NCBI GenBank assembly: GCA_019100305.1
Contig: JAHRHW010000141.1
Span: 1 to 9,941 of the forward strand
Source: Candidatus Thiodiazotropha taylori
GTDB taxonomy: Bacteria > Pseudomonadota > Gammaproteobacteria > Chromatiales > Chromatiaceae
Direction: 5' to 3'
DNA length: 9,941 nt
In this document: positions 7,239 to 9,941 of the stretch, one piece after another
How the letters are laid out: each line of letters opens with the position of its first letter
How positions within the stretch are numbered: position 1 is the stretch's first letter
The notes under the pieces: model-generated
Told to the model about the DNA's origin: nothing
What the model saw: only the letters and a program-made list of their open reading frames with translations
Database searches by the model: none
Program-made: the position numbers and the translations under genes

Positions 7239-7860
7239 GCTGAGACTGCCGCTGTTCATTACCCGCCATGTTGTGTTTGCACTGTTGGTCGGTGGAATTG
7301 CCGGTATCGGGTTTGTGCTGTTTCTGACCGAGTTCGATCATATCACCAGCACGGAAACCTTCTGTACAACCTGCCACTCCATGGAACTGGTAGCCGAACC
7401 CTATCGGCAATCCTCTCACTACAAACCCGCTTCGGGTGTGCGAGCGAGTTGTGGAGACTGCCATGTATCCGAAGGTGTATTTGCCGCAACCTGGGATCAC
7501 TTTGTCGGGAGTAAAGATCTGTTCAATCAGATGTTCGGAGCGGATTACGATGATCCGGTGATCAATGCGCTGCATCTGCCGGAGGCTGCATTCGCCGCCA
7601 GGGATTGGTTCAAGCAGCGTGACTCGGCTACCTGTAAACGCTGTCACGTCAAGGAAGCGATATTCGGCACCCGGCCCGATACCGTGCTCATTCATACCGA
7701 AGATGCAAAAGACAAGAGTTGTATCGAGTGTCACTACAATCTGGTACATAGAGCGGTACCTGACAAATCGGTTTTCAAAAGAGATAAGTGGAACCGAATG
7801 ATCGAGCAGGAGTTTGGTTTGCAGCCTGGTGAGGCCGACAAACTGCTTGCTGAAGAGTGA
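7231..7860 (+). CDS. haoC: NapC/NirT-family tetraheme membrane cytochrome c (octaheme enzyme partner)
   Basis: This is a membrane-anchored quinol dehydrogenase of the NapC/NirT/NrfH family that carries electrons between the quinone pool and a periplasmic enzyme. It has 209 residues, with one N-terminal transmembrane helix (about 13-33, HVVFALLVGGIAGIGFVLFL) and four CXXCH motifs at about 45 (CTTCH), 74 (CGDCH), 135 (CKRCH) and 164 (CIECH), the last followed by the family's YNLVHR. The ATG at 7231 overlaps the octaheme stop by 8 nt, which implies translational coupling, with AAAGAGAG at 7220-7227 as ribosome site. Equivalent gene pairs are known: HaoC next to Hao in epsilonproteobacteria and CycB (cM552) near hao in ammonia oxidisers. 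Assignment to the HaoC subgroup rests on this context; the family itself is clear from the sequence. Confidence 0.92.
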   Translation: MSKLRLPLFITRHVVFALLVGGIAGIGFVLFLTEFDHITSTETFCTTCHSMELVAEPYRQSSHYKPASGVRASCGDCHVSEGVFAATWDHFVGSKDLFNQMFGADYDDPVINALHLPEAAFAARDWFKQRDSATCKRCHVKEAIFGTRPDTVLIHTEDAKDKSCIECHYNLVHRAVPDKSVFKRDKWNRMIEQEFGLQPGEADKLLAEE

Positions 7861-7916
7861 CGGGTGACCCTGAGTCAGTAAATGTTGTTATCCGGTCGGC
7901 TCTCAATTACCCCTGA

Positions 7917-7985
7917 ATCAAGCGCTGAAGCCCCTCTCCCTTGATGGGAGAGGGGTTGGGGAGAGGGTGAGCGCTGGCGCTTGAT
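7917..7985. repeat. REP-like palindromic element, copy 1
   Basis: CCCCTCTCCC (7931-7940) and GGGAGAGGGG (7946-7955) form a perfect 10-bp stem with a 5-nt loop. A further GGGGAGAGGG follows at 7958-7967 and could pair with the same left arm. The whole is bracketed by ATCAAGCGC (7917-7925) and its inverted match GCGCTTGAT (7977-7985). Such CCCCTCTCCC-type elements are common intergenic repeats in Gammaproteobacteria. It lies about 57 bp after the NapC-type gene and may cap or terminate that transcript, though no T run follows. Confidence 0.75.
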
Positions 7986-8063
7986 GCCAATGAAGCGCTA
8001 GCACACAAATACATCAATCTTTTGTACATTGTATGTTTTAGACATATGAGGATGTTGATTCAT

Positions 8064-8105
8064 TCCCCTCTCCCCCGGCTCCTCTCCCGCAAGGGGAGAG
8101 GGGAG
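8064..8105. repeat. REP-like palindromic element, copy 2 (inverted orientation)
   Basis: TCCCCTCTCCC (8064-8074), CCTCTCCC (8081-8088) and GGGGAGAGGGGA (8093-8104) repeat the motif set of copy 1 in the opposite orientation. The tandem arm that follows the hairpin in copy 1 precedes it here. The two copies together form an inverted pair about 100 bp apart, the arrangement of a BIME-type element, between the cytochrome operon and the hydrogenase operon. Confidence 0.7.
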
Positions 8106-8324
8106 TAACTTTCTCTAACCAATCGATGAAGTTCATGAATTGTGCATTTTCTGACCTTCAGTCAGCACCTGCAGCGATCTATTCCAGGCGATATGGAAGA
8201 AGGGACGGTAGTGGTAAGTAGGTTGCCACCGGCCTGCTCTTGACGAATGATCAGCATACACCTTACCAATTGAATTCGAATAAAGAAATTTGTAACTCAC
8301 TGAAATTATAAAAATAAATTAACA
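8106..8324. other. Upstream regulatory region of the hydrogenase operon
   Basis: No gene is evident in this stretch. It contains a perfect inverted repeat CTGAC-CTTCA-GTCAG at 8151-8165, about 185 bp upstream of the sigma-54 -12 element, a normal distance for an enhancer-binding activator site. From about 8260 to 8324 the sequence is very AT-rich, which would suit DNA bending between an activator site and the promoter. No clear IHF consensus was found. The role of the inverted repeat is inferred from position only. Confidence 0.4.
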
Positions 8325-8340
8325 TGGCATAACTGTTGCT
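8325..8340 (+). promoter_or_regulatory. Sigma-54 (-24/-12) promoter of the hydrogenase operon
   Basis: TGGCATAACTGTTGCT matches the RpoN consensus TGGCAC-N5-TTGCW at all but one defined position, or two if G is required after TGGCAC. The invariant GG (8326-8327) and GC (8338-8339) are separated by exactly 10 nt. Transcription would start near 8351, giving a leader of about 60 nt before the small-subunit ATG; TGCGG (8355-8359) and CCGCA (8374-8378) could pair in it. Uptake hydrogenase operons in several proteobacteria are RpoN-dependent and driven by HupR/HoxA-type activators, which fits. Confidence 0.8.
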
Positions 8341-8411
8341 CCTTACGGGGAAAGTGCGGAAAGAAGAATAAGACCGCATAGCCCATTCATACGACCTGGA
8401 GGAGCAGGGTG

Positions 8412-9491
8412 ATGACAGAGACCTTTTACCAAGTCATGCGACGGCAGGGAATTACCCGTCGCAGTTTTCTGAAGTTCTGCAGCTTGACGGCATCTGCCCT
8501 GGGATTGGGACCTGCAGTGGTACCGCGCATTGCCGAGGCCATGGAGACCAAGCCCCGCATCCCCGTGATTTGGCTGCACGGCCTCGAGTGTACCTGCTGT
8601 TCCGAATCCTTCATCCGCTCCGCACATCCACTGGCGAAGGATGTGGTGCTGTCGATGATCTCCCTCGATTATGACGACACCATCATGGCTGCTGCCGGGC
8701 ATCAGGCGGAAGCGATCATCGAAGAGACCATTGAAAAGTACGATGGCAATTTCATCCTGGCGGTGGAAGGCAATCCGCCACTGGATGAGGATGGCATGTA
8801 CTGCATCATTGGCGGCAAGCCTTTCGTTGAGCAGTTAAAAATGGCCGCAGAGCACTGCAAAGCGATCATCTCCTGGGGCTCCTGTGCCTCCTGGGGTTGT
8901 GTGCAGGCAGCACGGCCCAACCCAACTCGTGCCACACCGGTGCATAAAGTGCCGGGGCTGGCGAACAAGCCGATCATCAAGGTACCCGGTTGTCCGCCCA
9001 TTGCAGAAGTGATGACGGCGGTGGTGACCTATATTCTGACCTTTGAAAAGTTTCCTGAACTCGATCGGCAGGGGCGGCCGAAGATGTTCTACAGCCAGCG
9101 TATTCACGATAAGTGCTATCGGCGTCCTCACTTCGATGCCGGGCAATTCGTCGAAGCCTGGGATGACGACTCTGCACGCAAGGGTTACTGCCTCTACAAG
9201 ATGGGGTGTAAAGGCCCGACCACCTACAACGCCTGTTCAACCATCCGCTGGAATGGTGGGCTCTCCTTTCCGATTCAGGCAGGCCATGGCTGTATCGGTT
9301 GTTCGGAAGATGGTTTCTGGGACAAAGGTTCGTTCTACCAGCATGTCACCGATACCCATCAGTTCGGCGTTGAGGCGAATGCGGACAAGGTCGGTCTGGC
9401 GGCCGCCGGTATCGTCGGCGCGACCGCAGCAGCTCATGCGGCTGTCACCGCCCTTAAGAACGCACAAAAGAAAGGAGACCGTGATCAATGA
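8412..9491 (+). CDS. hyaA: [NiFe] uptake hydrogenase small subunit, oxygen-tolerant (group 1d) type
   Basis: This is the iron-sulfur subunit of a membrane-bound H2-oxidising hydrogenase, 359 residues from the ATG at 8412 (GGAGGAG 7 nt upstream; the GTG at 8409 is too close). A Tat leader is seen as RRSFLK at residues 16-21. ECTCCSES supplies Cys60, Cys62 and Cys63, GSCASWGC supplies Cys158 and Cys163, and PGCPP supplies Cys194: six cysteines, the set that binds the [4Fe-3S] proximal cluster in oxygen-tolerant enzymes such as E. coli Hyd-1. The distal cluster ligands are His232, Cys235, Cys260 and Cys266; the medial [3Fe-4S] ligands are Cys275, Cys294 and Cys297. A weak C-terminal helix (about 327-348) should anchor it in the membrane next to a cytochrome b. 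Its stop overlaps the large-subunit start by 4 nt. Equivalent names are hupS and hoxK. Confidence 0.96.
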   Translation: MTETFYQVMRRQGITRRSFLKFCSLTASALGLGPAVVPRIAEAMETKPRIPVIWLHGLECTCCSESFIRSAHPLAKDVVLSMISLDYDDTIMAAAGHQAEAIIEETIEKYDGNFILAVEGNPPLDEDGMYCIIGGKPFVEQLKMAAEHCKAIISWGSCASWGCVQAARPNPTRATPVHKVPGLANKPIIKVPGCPPIAEVMTAVVTYILTFEKFPELDRQGRPKMFYSQRIHDKCYRRPHFDAGQFVEAWDDDSARKGYCLYKMGCKGPTTYNACSTIRWNGGLSFPIQAGHGCIGCSEDGFWDKGSFYQHVTDTHQFGVEANADKVGLAAAGIVGATAAAHAAVTALKNAQKKGDRDQ

Positions 9492-9941
9492 GCACCAAGA
9501 CTACTCCCAACGGTTTCAAGCTGGATGATTCAGGTCAGCGTGTGGTGGTCGATCCGGTTACCCGTATCGAAGGACATATGCGTTGTGAAGTGAATCTGGA
9601 TGAAGAGAATGTGATCCGCAACGCGGTATCAACCGGCACCATGTGGCGTGGCCTTGAGGTGATCCTCAAGGGTCGGGATCCTCGCGATGCCTGGGCCTTT
9701 ACCCAGCGTATCTGCGGCGTCTGCACCGGTACTCATGCCTTGACCTCGGTGCGGGCAGTGGAAGATGCACTGAAAATTGAGATTCCGGATAACGCCAACT
9801 CGATCCGCAACATCATGCAGTTGACCCTGCAGGTGCATGACCATCTGGTGCACTTCTACCATCTGCACGCCCTCGACTGGGTCAATCCGGTGAATGCCTT
9901 GAAAGCGGACCCGAAAGCCACTTCCGAATTGCAGATGAAGG
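9488..9941 (+). CDS. hyaB: [NiFe] uptake hydrogenase large subunit (3' end outside window)
   Basis: This is the catalytic subunit carrying the Ni-Fe(CN)2CO centre; only its first 151 codons are in the window. The ATG at 9488 overlaps the small-subunit TGA (ATGA), with AAAGGAG at 9471-9477 as ribosome site 10 nt upstream. The frame reads MSTKTTPNGFKLDD at the start, then VVVDPVTRIEGHMRCEV (residues 19-35, with the conserved Glu28) and RICGVCTGTHALTS (74-87), which is the L1 motif RxCGxCxxxH with Cys76 and Cys79 as two of the four nickel-site cysteines. The second pair, near the C terminus, lies beyond the right edge. A Tat leader is absent, as expected for a subunit co-exported with the small one. 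Accessory and maturation genes are probably downstream but are not visible. Equivalent names are hupL and hoxG. Confidence 0.96.
   Translation, partial: MSTKTTPNGFKLDDSGQRVVVDPVTRIEGHMRCEVNLDEENVIRNAVSTGTMWRGLEVILKGRDPRDAWAFTQRICGVCTGTHALTSVRAVEDALKIEIPDNANSIRNIMQLTLQVHDHLVHFYHLHALDWVNPVNALKADPKATSELQMK

Noticed and set aside
7931..8105. Short CRISPR-like array
   Set aside because: The two repeats are inverted relative to each other and palindromic, with no regular spacer series or cas gene.

Overview
This window looks like chromosomal DNA from a gammaproteobacterium, plausibly a chemolithotroph. The clues are a 2-oxoglutarate dehydrogenase E1 that closely resembles the enterobacterial protein, a CCA-encoding tRNA-Arg(ACG), a respiratory gene set rich in c-type cytochromes, and an oxygen-tolerant group 1 [NiFe] hydrogenase behind a sigma-54-type promoter. 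The exact taxon cannot be read from the sequence.

Layout. Positions 1-2745 (+) carry sucA, which enters from the left edge already in frame. An exported SAM-methyltransferase-like gene follows at 2773-3477 (+), where sucB would often be expected. A tRNA-Arg lies on the minus strand at 3683-3759, and a second copy of its 3' end plus downstream flank sits about 145 bp away at 3483-3557. Next come a decayed cytochrome b remnant (3870-4060, -), a 26-bp perfect hairpin, and an intact pentaheme cytochrome c gene (4103-5383, -). A 385-bp AT-rich gap separates that gene from a divergent operon on the plus strand: an octaheme hydroxylamine-oxidoreductase family protein (5769-7238) overlapping a NapC/NirT tetraheme membrane cytochrome (7231-7860). 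The gap at 7861-8411 holds an inverted pair of REP-like palindromes, an isolated inverted repeat and a good -24/-12 promoter. The hydrogenase small subunit (8412-9491) and the start of the large subunit (9488 to the right edge) complete the window.

How the genes may work together (inference). The centre and right of the window form a periplasmic electron-transfer island. The hydrogenase would feed electrons from H2 into the quinone pool. The NapC-type protein would take them from quinol and pass them to the octaheme enzyme, for reduction of nitrite or hydroxylamine; the reverse direction is also possible. The pentaheme cytochrome could be a soluble electron carrier. Its former membrane cytochrome b neighbour is now a frameshifted fragment, so that branch has lost its local quinone link. 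Thirteen CXXCH motifs in two divergent soluble cytochromes, plus four in the membrane partner, mark the region as a respiratory module, but the substrate is not proven by sequence.
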